Part shown: positions 25,232-33,256 of the stretch, one piece after another | How positions within the stretch are numbered: the stretch's first letter is position 1 | How the letters are laid out: each line of letters begins with the position of its first letter | NCBI GenBank assembly: GCA_016720065.1 | Contig: JADJXY010000002.1 | Coordinates: 2,989,001-3,053,000, forward strand | Reading direction: 5' to 3' | DNA from: Betaproteobacteria bacterium | GTDB taxonomy: Bacteria; Pseudomonadota; Gammaproteobacteria; Burkholderiales; Rhodocyclaceae | DNA: 64,000 nucleotides | The notes under the pieces: generated by a model | What the model saw: the letters and a program-made list of their open reading frames with translations, nothing else | Databases searched by the model: none | What the model was told of the DNA's origin: nothing | Program-made: the position numbers and the translations under genes

Positions 25232-28200
25232 TCCTGTTCCTCCGGAGCGCGATTGAACCAAGTCGTTATCTCTGCTTCGCAGCTGGAATCCACATCGCGT
25301 AGAGAGGAGAGCGTGGGCCAGCTGTGGCCGTTCCATTCGACAGGAGGCGTTGCGCCCGCAGGATGCATGAGGGGCGGGTGCTCCGGCAAGGTCCCGAAAC
25401 CCCCGTAATCGGCCGGATTCCAGGCCCGCCATTCATCCAGCCGCCTTTCCAGCCGTTCCATGACCAGCGATTCTTCGTCGGGAGCCACGAAGCGCACACG
25501 ATGGCGGATCATGTCCCTGACGATCTCCCGCAACTGCGTCCCTTCCGCAAGCGGGAAGGGATCGGGATGGAGCCCTTCCCTTTCAAGTTCGCCGAGCTGT
25601 CGTACGGCAGCGGCAATCACGCCATGGAGCGAACGATCGACTGCCGGCAGGCTGAAGGGGGTAACGCTTGTAGGCTCGACCTGAGCGTACAGTCGCTGAT
25701 GGAAGCTCCGGAAGCGCTCAAAGTGACTGCGGTCGCGGGGCTTGCTCTGGCCATACAGGACAACCACCAGGCCGGGTTTGTCTCGATCCCGCCCGACCCG
25801 ACTCGACACCTGAATGTACTGGGAAGTGGTCTTCGGCTGACCAACGACGGCCATTAGCGACAGACGCGGAATGTCCACACCGACTTCGATGATGTTGGAA
25901 GCCAAGCACACGTCGACCGGTCGGTCACTGCTGGAGGAATCACGATTCCGGAGTCTCTCCGTGCTGAACGGCAGCTCCAGCCGCGCCAGTTCCTTGGGGA
26001 TATCGTCGCTTCGAATCCGGCTGGTCAGTTCGGTGGCAAACGGACTCCGGATCTTTTCGTAGCTGATGCCCATGCGGTCGATGATGACTCGCAGATAGTC
26101 CCTGGCGTCGGCGACGAACAGGGTGGCAGCTCCGCCCAGTTCGCGCAGCGAGTTGAAGAAGCACAGCAGCGTCCACCAGGGGTCCCGGCCGGCATCGTCC
26201 GTGTCCATGATTGCCGCGTTCTGCATCAGGGAAGCGAAGATGCGGGCCTGGGTGGTCTGGAGGGACACGTGGCCCGGAGCCATCACGCCGACATACATCC
26301 GACCCGGCTTTGGGCTGCCGTCCTGATGACGATCCTCCTTCGCAAAAAAGGAATCCCCCGCTTCCAGGCCGGAGGGCGGGAACAGCAGGACCGAATTCCG
26401 GGCGTAGAGATGGGCAATCTGTTCGTTGGCCCGGCTGATCGTCGCCGTGGAAGCCACGATCTTCGGGCCGATCTTCCCGATGCCATGTTCTCTGCATAGC
26501 CGGTCGATGACTGTTTCGTAGGCACCCACCATTGTCCCGAGAGGACCAGATATCAGATGCAGTTCGTCCTGAATGACAAGCGTGGGAGGCTCATGCAGGT
26601 GCTGCCCGTCATTCTCAATGCCGAAAAATCGCCGCAGCTCGGGCTTCCAGGCCAACATGGCAAACTTGTCCACGGTCCCTATCAGCAGATTGGGAGGGGT
26701 CTCGACAAGATCCTCATCGATGACGACAACCGGCAGCGGATCGCGTGACTTGCCCAGCGGCGGCGCCTTGCCGAACTCGCACGCGTGGTCCGGGCAACGA
26801 TAGACCACTGTTTCGGATGTGCCAGTTCGCTGCCGGTAATACCCCGTTACCGAAGGCTGTTCGTCCTCACGCCGGCCACGTCTGCCTGAGAATCTCGCGG
26901 CTCCGGACTCTCGCGGACCGAACCGGGCTCCGCACCAGGGACATTTCAGCAGAACGAAGGGATTCTCGGCGTTAGGGTCATTCTCCAGGATGCTCAGCAG
27001 CCTGACCGCCTCGGCGCGCTTGTTCGGAGTGGTCGCACTTCCTACCCACAACCCCAGCCGGAACGCCTTCTTCCCAAGCGAGGCATTCCGACGACGCAGG
27101 TATTCCATGGCACAGAACAGCAGGGCGGCCCGCTGGAATTGCTGCGCTGTCAGCAGTCGCAGGGTATAGCGCATCAGAACGTCGACTCCGCCAGGAAGGC
27201 GACCGGAAAGCCGGTTGAAGAAAATGGTGAATGAGGTCAATCCGAGATATGCCTCGGTCTTCCCGCCGCCGGTCGGGAACCAGATCAGATCCACCATCTC
27301 GCGATCGGCATGCCGAGGATCACAGATGCCACGGAGGGACATGAGGAGAAAGGCAATCTGGAAAGGACGCCAATAGCCGCGTGTCGGATCGGGAACAGCC
27401 GGATCCGGATCGGTAATGGGAGGCTCCCAGCGCGGACGGCCCTCTTTCCCCGGCGCGAGGGCACGCACCGTACTACTGGCCCTCAGCTGGGCAATGAACA
27501 TCGCATGGTTGGCCAGACGGAAGGCTCTCTGGGCGAATCTTGCAACTTTGGTGTCTTCGCGAAGCAGATGCAGGCCATCCCGGATTCTGTCCAGGCAGCA
27601 TCTGCACCGCCCGATGAGCTCTCGTGCCGTCGGCTCCAAGGCTGCCGGAACCGGTGGCACCGACATTCTCTCGCGCTCGCGCCCGTCTATCCACCGCGCA
27701 TAGGCCTCGACGAGTTCATGCAATTCCTGGAAACCGTCGTCTTCAGGATCAAGGCCGGCGAGTTTTCGCATGCTGACCCGGAGCTTCTTGATACTGCCAT
27801 CGGGCTGCGCAATCTCCAGTTCCGCCGTGGTCGACGGCGTCTCGAATGCGGGGAGCACGTCGCTCCATATTACGCCGGTCCCCTCAAGCGGCATTCCCTT
27901 CCAGTCCGCGGCACACCCATGCCCGATGGCGTAGGTCTGATGTTCCCGGTACAGGAGCCGGTTAATGGCCTCGTCGGAAAGCGCATCGTCGTGTTCGAAA
28001 GCGTTGGGGCGGTGCTCCGGATAAGGAACAATCCAGTTGCCCGAACTCAGCCCGCCGATCCTCAGCCCCGCCTGAAAGATGCAAAAACCATCGACGCTGC
28101 CGTTATCCGTCTCCTTGCAGTTGATCAGCGAGACGGTGAGCAGGCGGCAAGCCTGGCCGGATTCCGGATTCCGCCACGGGCGCGAGACCACAACCACCTC

Positions 28201-28920
28201 GATATCCTCGAATCCGGGGAGGCGCTCTCTGCAAGTAGCCACAGCGGTACCGGCTAGGTCGCCAGTTCTGAACGTGATCTGAGGAAACGAGCCGTCGCCA
28301 TGGACAAGCGGTCTGCGCAGCCAGATGCTCCGATCGAACTCCTTGCCTCCGATGTCTCCGATCTTCTGGATGACCTTCTTGTAGGTGGCGGCCGGGCACT
28401 CGGAAAATTCGTCGGCCCCCAGCCTGCCGATACCCACCAGTTCGACCTTGAAGCCGTCCGTTTCACGTTCCATGTTTGCCAGGAAGCTGAGTCCGATGGC
28501 AGATGGGCGAAAGGCGTTGGCCAGCGTAACATCGTAGTCCTCGGAATCGTCCGCTTGGGCGCTTCGCCCTCTCAGCCTCTCATTCTCGGACAGCTGCCTC
28601 TCGTCTGCCTCGGGTTCCCCAATCGGAGGCTCGCTGGTCGATTCGTCTGCATCGCCCCGAGCACCGCCCTCTTCGTCCTGCAGCACCCCGGCAGGATAGA
28701 GGATACCGGCTCCATACCGCTTCGTAGGGGGATCCTGCCAGAGGACTTCTTCGCCATTGGTCTGACGTCGAGGCTTGCGAAACTCGCCCCAGCCGACCTT
28801 CGTCAGGCAGGTGGCTTCGGGCGGAACAAGCGGATCGCCGGCAGGGTCGGGGCCAACCACTTCTGCCCGAGTCCGCTCCAGCAACCACCTCCGATTTTTC
28901 AGATTTTCTTCTATTGGCAT
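25228..28920 (-). CDS. drmA: DISARM helicase DrmA
   Basis: A 1230-residue superfamily 2 helicase-like protein. Walker A FPTGGGKTEAYLGL lies near residue 543, a DELH box (IQDELHLISGPLG) near residue 783, and helicase C motifs ASNIIEVGVDIPRLSLMAVV and QVSSRVGRDRDKPG near residue 1030. The first 500 residues are family-specific. Length and motif layout match DrmA. It starts 3 bases after the NERD-helicase gene with AGGAAG upstream and overlaps drmB. DrmA and DrmB are the core present in all DISARM systems. Confidence 0.9.
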   Translation of the reverse strand: MPIEENLKNRRWLLERTRAEVVGPDPAGDPLVPPEATCLTKVGWGEFRKPRRQTNGEEVLWQDPPTKRYGAGILYPAGVLQDEEGGARGDADESTSEPPIGEPEADERQLSENERLRGRSAQADDSEDYDVTLANAFRPSAIGLSFLANMERETDGFKVELVGIGRLGADEFSECPAATYKKVIQKIGDIGGKEFDRSIWLRRPLVHGDGSFPQITFRTGDLAGTAVATCRERLPGFEDIEVVVVSRPWRNPESGQACRLLTVSLINCKETDNGSVDGFCIFQAGLRIGGLSSGNWIVPYPEHRPNAFEHDDALSDEAINRLLYREHQTYAIGHGCAADWKGMPLEGTGVIWSDVLPAFETPSTTAELEIAQPDGSIKKLRVSMRKLAGLDPEDDGFQELHELVEAYARWIDGRERERMSVPPVPAALEPTARELIGRCRCCLDRIRDGLHLLREDTKVARFAQRAFRLANHAMFIAQLRASSTVRALAPGKEGRPRWEPPITDPDPAVPDPTRGYWRPFQIAFLLMSLRGICDPRHADREMVDLIWFPTGGGKTEAYLGLTSFTIFFNRLSGRLPGGVDVLMRYTLRLLTAQQFQRAALLFCAMEYLRRRNASLGKKAFRLGLWVGSATTPNKRAEAVRLLSILENDPNAENPFVLLKCPWCGARFGPRESGAARFSGRRGRREDEQPSVTGYYRQRTGTSETVVYRCPDHACEFGKAPPLGKSRDPLPVVVIDEDLVETPPNLLIGTVDKFAMLAWKPELRRFFGIENDGQHLHEPPTLVIQDELHLISGPLGTMVGAYETVIDRLCREHGIGKIGPKIVASTATISRANEQIAHLYARNSVLLFPPSGLEAGDSFFAKEDRHQDGSPKPGRMYVGVMAPGHVSLQTTQARIFASLMQNAAIMDTDDAGRDPWWTLLCFFNSLRELGGAATLFVADARDYLRVIIDRMGISYEKIRSPFATELTSRIRSDDIPKELARLELPFSTERLRNRDSSSSDRPVDVCLASNIIEVGVDIPRLSLMAVVGQPKTTSQYIQVSSRVGRDRDKPGLVVVLYGQSKPRDRSHFERFRSFHQRLYAQVEPTSVTPFSLPAVDRSLHGVIAAAVRQLGELEREGLHPDPFPLAEGTQLREIVRDMIRHRVRFVAPDEESLVMERLERRLDEWRAWNPADYGGFGTLPEHPPLMHPAGATPPVEWNGHSWPTLSSLRDVDSSCEAEITTWFNRAPEEQE

Positions 28921-28923
28921 GAA

Positions 28924-30687
28924 CTATCTTCCTGTGGCCAGACCCAGCCCAGCTTCGAGCATCCGGTCATATTCCTTGCGGCAGCTTTCGTGCATGAGCA
29001 GAATGAGCCTGATTCTGGCCCGGGACATGCCTACATACAGAAGTGCCCGAGCATGCTCGTCCATGCGCTCGATATCCGTGACGACAATGCCAGCCGCCTC
29101 CAGTCCCTTGAAGGCATGCACGCTGACATACCTGATTCCCCCTTTTTCCGGGCTGGCGACATCGCGGAATGGCACAAGCCTGTGTCGCCCGCCTGCAACA
29201 AGACCTCCTGCGCAGCTCTTTTCGTCGGCATTCAGCGAGAGAACGACCATTTCCTCGGGACGCAGAGCCTTGCGAAGCTCGCTCACGGCATCATCCAGCA
29301 GGCGCCGCTGGTCCTGGTCCTCCCTCCAGAACAGCGGGTCGACACCTGCCCCCTCCATGTCGTGCAGGAATCTGCTGTAGCCGGGCTTGACGTTGCACGC
29401 CAGGGTCAGGGTTTCGGCGATCGGGCCGGCATTCCTGCAGTTGATGCGCAACGTGAAATTCGCATGGTCGGGCGCACGCAATCGAAGCGCCGCCAGCATG
29501 TCCGAAGCAGTCTGGGCGCCGCCTGACAGATAGATTGCCTGGCGCTCGAAGTCCCCGAAGAATGCCCACCGGCCCCCTGCCAGTCCGCCAGCGACCAGCA
29601 GATCGAGAACATCCATGTAGTCATCGGTCAGGAGATCCTGGGATTCATCGATCAGCAGAACATCGAACTGGGGTAGCGCCCGGTCGTCACCGAGCAGATG
29701 TTCGATGACCGCTGCCGGCAGATCGTTCGACCAGAACCTGCTGTCGTTCCGGACAGGCAGCCTGTCACCCACGATCTCCCGCATCAATCCATGCAGATGC
29801 AGACACCGGAGCAACTGGCTTCCTGGCCCGGCCGAGCCGCTCATCGACGATCTCATCCAGTCGCCGAGCAGTCGATTGAAGCAGAGCACCAGCGTCCGTT
29901 TCCCTTCGGCGACGGCTCTGCGCGCCGCCTCCATCACGAGGAAGGTCTTGCCGGTACCTGCCAGCCCCTTGACGACAACTCGCTCATTGTCCTGAATCGC
30001 GTCCAGCGCATCATATTGCTCCTGCGTCAGCCTCATCAGGGATTCCTCGACATGCTGAACATCCCTTCTCGGCTGGACGAAATATTCGAAGTTTCCGCGC
30101 AGCAGTCCGGCCATTCGGCGCACCTGCTCCGATGACGGCCGGCTTTTCTGAACGTCGTACCACGACCGGCTCCCCGGCTTCGATGCAATGTGCAGATGAG
30201 CATGATCGAAGATCCGGGTCACAATCTGCGATATCGGCATCCTTGCAAGGATCCGACTGTCGATCGCCTGCCACGGGTGCCACTCCGGTGATTCCTCACT
30301 GAAATCGATCCGGGTAAACGCCGCTGCCGAAAAGAACAGAAGATTTCCCAGAGAGGTATCCCTGGAGTGAAGATGGTCCCGCAGGGAGTGCATGCCCCTG
30401 GACGCCTGACGGAATGGACCTTCCGCAGAGGTTCCATAAGGATAGATCCATAGTCCGTCGCGGCGAGTGACTTCGCACCCTTTCACTTCCAGGCAGAGAA
30501 TTCCGTGACCGGGTGCGAGGATCACCATGTCGATCTCGCCTTCGGATTTCGTTCGGTGCTTCCGCAGCTCCAGCGAATGCAGCACGATCCACCCCTCTGT
30601 GCCAGGATCGGTCCTCAGCTTGTGGAAGAGGATTGCTTCGCCTGCAGGAGTATCCGGCGGACAATCCGGAGGGATCATTCTGGCCAT
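28924..30687 (-). CDS. NERD nuclease domain fused to a UvrD/PIF1-like helicase
   Basis: A 587-residue fusion. Residues about 15-130 form a NERD-type nuclease domain with the PD-(D/E)xK elements EIDMVILAPGHGILCLEVKG. From residue about 210 a superfamily 1 helicase follows: QEQYDALDAIQ (Q-motif-like), Walker A GLAGTGKTFLV near residue 243, DESQDL near 348, and C-terminal VSVHAFKGLEA and LLYVGMSRAR. The start at 30687 overlaps the upstream stop (TGATG). It replaces the phospholipase-D gene (drmC) expected in a DISARM operon. A nuclease/helicase effector role is inference. Confidence 0.85.
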   Translation of the reverse strand: MARMIPPDCPPDTPAGEAILFHKLRTDPGTEGWIVLHSLELRKHRTKSEGEIDMVILAPGHGILCLEVKGCEVTRRDGLWIYPYGTSAEGPFRQASRGMHSLRDHLHSRDTSLGNLLFFSAAAFTRIDFSEESPEWHPWQAIDSRILARMPISQIVTRIFDHAHLHIASKPGSRSWYDVQKSRPSSEQVRRMAGLLRGNFEYFVQPRRDVQHVEESLMRLTQEQYDALDAIQDNERVVVKGLAGTGKTFLVMEAARRAVAEGKRTLVLCFNRLLGDWMRSSMSGSAGPGSQLLRCLHLHGLMREIVGDRLPVRNDSRFWSNDLPAAVIEHLLGDDRALPQFDVLLIDESQDLLTDDYMDVLDLLVAGGLAGGRWAFFGDFERQAIYLSGGAQTASDMLAALRLRAPDHANFTLRINCRNAGPIAETLTLACNVKPGYSRFLHDMEGAGVDPLFWREDQDQRRLLDDAVSELRKALRPEEMVVLSLNADEKSCAGGLVAGGRHRLVPFRDVASPEKGGIRYVSVHAFKGLEAAGIVVTDIERMDEHARALLYVGMSRARIRLILLMHESCRKEYDRMLEAGLGLATGR

Positions 30688-32255
30688 CAGATTCCTTTCA
30701 TCGGCTGCAAATCCATCAGGCGCGACGGTGGAACCCACGCCATGTGGTCGTCCACTGCTGCCACCTGGCAAAGCTGAACCCTGACGCCGTTCTCCAGAAC
30801 CACATGCCCGTCCTCGGGAAGAACCCTCAGGTGGCCAAGCACGTTCGAGAGCTGGCTGCAGATTTCCCGCCGAACACTGTGCGCTGCACGCTGCCTGAGG
30901 CTGCGCAATTCCTGTAGTCCGTTCCAGTGAGCGTTCACGTAGTCATTCATGTCGGCCGGCGTGGCAAGCTTCCCGTGCTTCATCAGTACCAGGAAAAGCG
31001 CTCCGAGCTCGCCCCTGTGTCCCGGGCCATACACCGAGCCGTCAGCCCAGTTGCGGAGGCTTTGGGAAAGAGAACGCCCATTTGCGCCGGCGGCGCGCAT
31101 CTCCTCCGCAATGACGTCCGGACTCCGGGTCAGCAGGAGCCTTTCGAGAGCAGGCTGCCAGTTGCACGCTTCTTCCAGTTTCTGGCCGAAACCTTCTTCG
31201 GCGGACTCGAGGTCGAGCAGATAGCGTGTCCCGCTGGGTCGCAGGACAAGCCAGTCCCCTTCGGCCAGCCTAGCAACCGGGACGCTGTCCAGCTCGCTGT
31301 CTTCTTCTGTCGAGCTGTCGTTCTTCCATACCAGAAGATGTGCTTCTTCCGGAACGAAAATCCCGCGCGCGTCGCGGAAGAGCACGTAGCGGGCGGCACG
31401 ATGCCTAGGAAGCGGTGCCCGGTGGCCGTCATGGGCGATATCCCAGACGCTTTCTTCGTTCCCTCCCTGCTCATCCTCTTCTCCGCCCATCAGATCGCTG
31501 ATGCTCTCCCTGCTGGAGATCACGCGCGTGGTGGACAGCCGGCCACGAAACACGGAACTCTCCGGGAGGGTCTGCCGATTCCGCAGCGCGAAATATTCCC
31601 CCGGATAGAGAAGAACATTGATTTCTCCGGCTCTGCCTTGATAGAAGAGATCATCAAACATCTGGGGCGACAGGTAGCGGCACGTGCCGAGCACGATGAT
31701 CCGGCCGAAGGCCTCTGACGCCAGCGTCTTCCGGGAATCGATGATTGCGGGATCTGCCGGCAGATCAGGCATGCCATCCGGCTTCTCGGGCCACCCGAAT
31801 GTCCTTCCGAGGGCCATCGCAGCAACGATTCCCGTTCGCGATCCTCGAGGTTCGTACGCTTCGGCTTCCAGCAAGGCTCTTGTCCGAATGAGCTTGGGAT
31901 TGGCCGGATGCTCCAGCAGAGCGTGCGTGGCCTGGACAAGATCCCGAACCGGCTTTGCCAGCGCGGGGATCGAGGCTGCGTCATCGGCGATTTCGTTCAG
32001 TATCTCGCAAAGACTCAGCCCGACATGGTCGAACGGAAGCAGGGTGAAGAGAATCCGTGTCCGGAGGACCCAGACGCGTCTTCCGAAAGCCCCATGAAAC
32101 GGGTCTGCGCGGTCGAGACAGGTCATTACCTGGCGTGACAGGCGGACAACTTCAGCAACGAATGGGCTGCCCACCGGGATTTCCCGTACCCGCAGGGCCG
32201 CAGCATTCCTGAATCGCCAGACGGTTTGCCCGAAGACTGAATTTTCTGCACTCAT
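30687..32255 (-). CDS. Uncharacterised protein of the DISARM-like operon, possible C-terminal half of DrmE
   Basis: A 522-residue protein with no motif I can name with certainty. It has a mostly helical N-terminal half, an acidic linker (GGEEDEQGGNEESVWD, about residues 255-270) and a C-terminal region with SNVLGHLRVLPEDGHVVLENGVRVQL. It is coupled to both neighbours by one-base TGATG overlaps. Class 2 DISARM systems have a large protein of unknown function, DrmE, at this end of the operon. This gene and the one before it add up to about 840 residues, so they may be a split DrmE. That is inference from order and size. Confidence 0.6.
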   Translation of the reverse strand: MSAENSVFGQTVWRFRNAAALRVREIPVGSPFVAEVVRLSRQVMTCLDRADPFHGAFGRRVWVLRTRILFTLLPFDHVGLSLCEILNEIADDAASIPALAKPVRDLVQATHALLEHPANPKLIRTRALLEAEAYEPRGSRTGIVAAMALGRTFGWPEKPDGMPDLPADPAIIDSRKTLASEAFGRIIVLGTCRYLSPQMFDDLFYQGRAGEINVLLYPGEYFALRNRQTLPESSVFRGRLSTTRVISSRESISDLMGGEEDEQGGNEESVWDIAHDGHRAPLPRHRAARYVLFRDARGIFVPEEAHLLVWKNDSSTEEDSELDSVPVARLAEGDWLVLRPSGTRYLLDLESAEEGFGQKLEEACNWQPALERLLLTRSPDVIAEEMRAAGANGRSLSQSLRNWADGSVYGPGHRGELGALFLVLMKHGKLATPADMNDYVNAHWNGLQELRSLRQRAAHSVRREICSQLSNVLGHLRVLPEDGHVVLENGVRVQLCQVAAVDDHMAWVPPSRLMDLQPMKGI

Positions 32256-33208
32256 CAGCCCGCTCCAAGAACAAAGGCCGTGACCTCGACGCCCGGAGGA
32301 ATACGACCCGGAACATCCCGCCTGAGGTCGTCAGGCGCTTCCTCCGCATCACCGGCCGCTTCCAGAAGATAGTTGTGGACGTCTGCCGTGTATTCCGCTC
32401 TCTCTAGCAGAACAACAATGTTCCCAGTATCGATATGCTGTATCTGGTCCCAGGCGGCGGGCCCATCCAGGATCGTCATTGGCGCACTGATATGCTCCGT
32501 CACGCGGCTGGCTGCTGCCAGTCGCAGCTTGGCAACACTTCTGTCCCGAACACCGGCAGCACAAAGAACATCGCCTAACGGAAGTGGCGCATCCGACTTG
32601 GCAGCAATCTGTATTCCATCGACAGCGTCCCAGAAACCCACCTGATTGGTGACAAGCAGGCCTTCGGCACCGGCGGTGCAGACCCAGCGAGGATCCGTTT
32701 CAAGGCCAAGTGCCCGATGGAAACGCAGGGCATTGTCCATTGCCGCAGTCCCCTTTTCCGCGGGAAGACATTCTTCGCTGAACAGATATTCCGCGAACTT
32801 CGCCGGCGAAAAAGACCACACCAAGCCGACCTCCCGGGATCGCCTCGTGGCGGTGATCCGGACAGGCACCAAACCAGGAGCACCTTCATGTTTCGCCTGA
32901 ATGACGCCTTGATATCGGACTCCGTGACTCTCCGTCTTCCAGAATATCCCGGTGCCTGGCGGAAGACTCTGCAGATCGTTCCAGGAAAATCCGCCGCGGA
33001 ACTGTCTTGCGCCGGCCAGCAGGCAGCCAAGACCGACAAAGATGGATCCGTACCTGCGGGCCGGCAGGACGACAACCGCAAGAATCCGCTTTTCATTCAG
33101 TTGAAAACTGCGGCACCACCATCCGAGCCAGAGCAGAGCCTTGCTCCAGTCCGGAAGAGGCAACCTTTCATCGCCGTCCTGAAGAAAGATCGGACGGCGG
33201 ATCAGCAT
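32255..33208 (-). CDS. Uncharacterised protein of the DISARM-like operon, possible N-terminal half of DrmE
   Basis: A 317-residue protein from the ATG at 33208, which has GGAG just upstream. A TTG at 33238 would add ten residues and is less likely. It begins MLIRRPIFLQDGDERLPLPD and has a hydrophobic alpha/beta stretch (RILAVVVLPARRYGSIFVGLGCLL) that looks like the entry to a nucleotide-binding or helicase-like fold, but no Walker motif is visible. It overlaps the following gene by one base (TGATG) and follows the AIPR gene by 48 bases. The DrmE relationship is a hypothesis. Confidence 0.6.
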   Translation of the reverse strand: MLIRRPIFLQDGDERLPLPDWSKALLWLGWWCRSFQLNEKRILAVVVLPARRYGSIFVGLGCLLAGARQFRGGFSWNDLQSLPPGTGIFWKTESHGVRYQGVIQAKHEGAPGLVPVRITATRRSREVGLVWSFSPAKFAEYLFSEECLPAEKGTAAMDNALRFHRALGLETDPRWVCTAGAEGLLVTNQVGFWDAVDGIQIAAKSDAPLPLGDVLCAAGVRDRSVAKLRLAAASRVTEHISAPMTILDGPAAWDQIQHIDTGNIVVLLERAEYTADVHNYLLEAAGDAEEAPDDLRRDVPGRIPPGVEVTAFVLGAG

Positions 33209-33256
33209 GCTCTCCGGGAATTCCACGGCCCCCCCCAAGTTGATCCCGTCAGGCTG

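Noticed and set aside
30700..32255. Reading the 522-residue protein as DrmC
   Set aside because: No HKD (HxKxxxxD) phospholipase-D motif is present in it or in any other protein of the operon.
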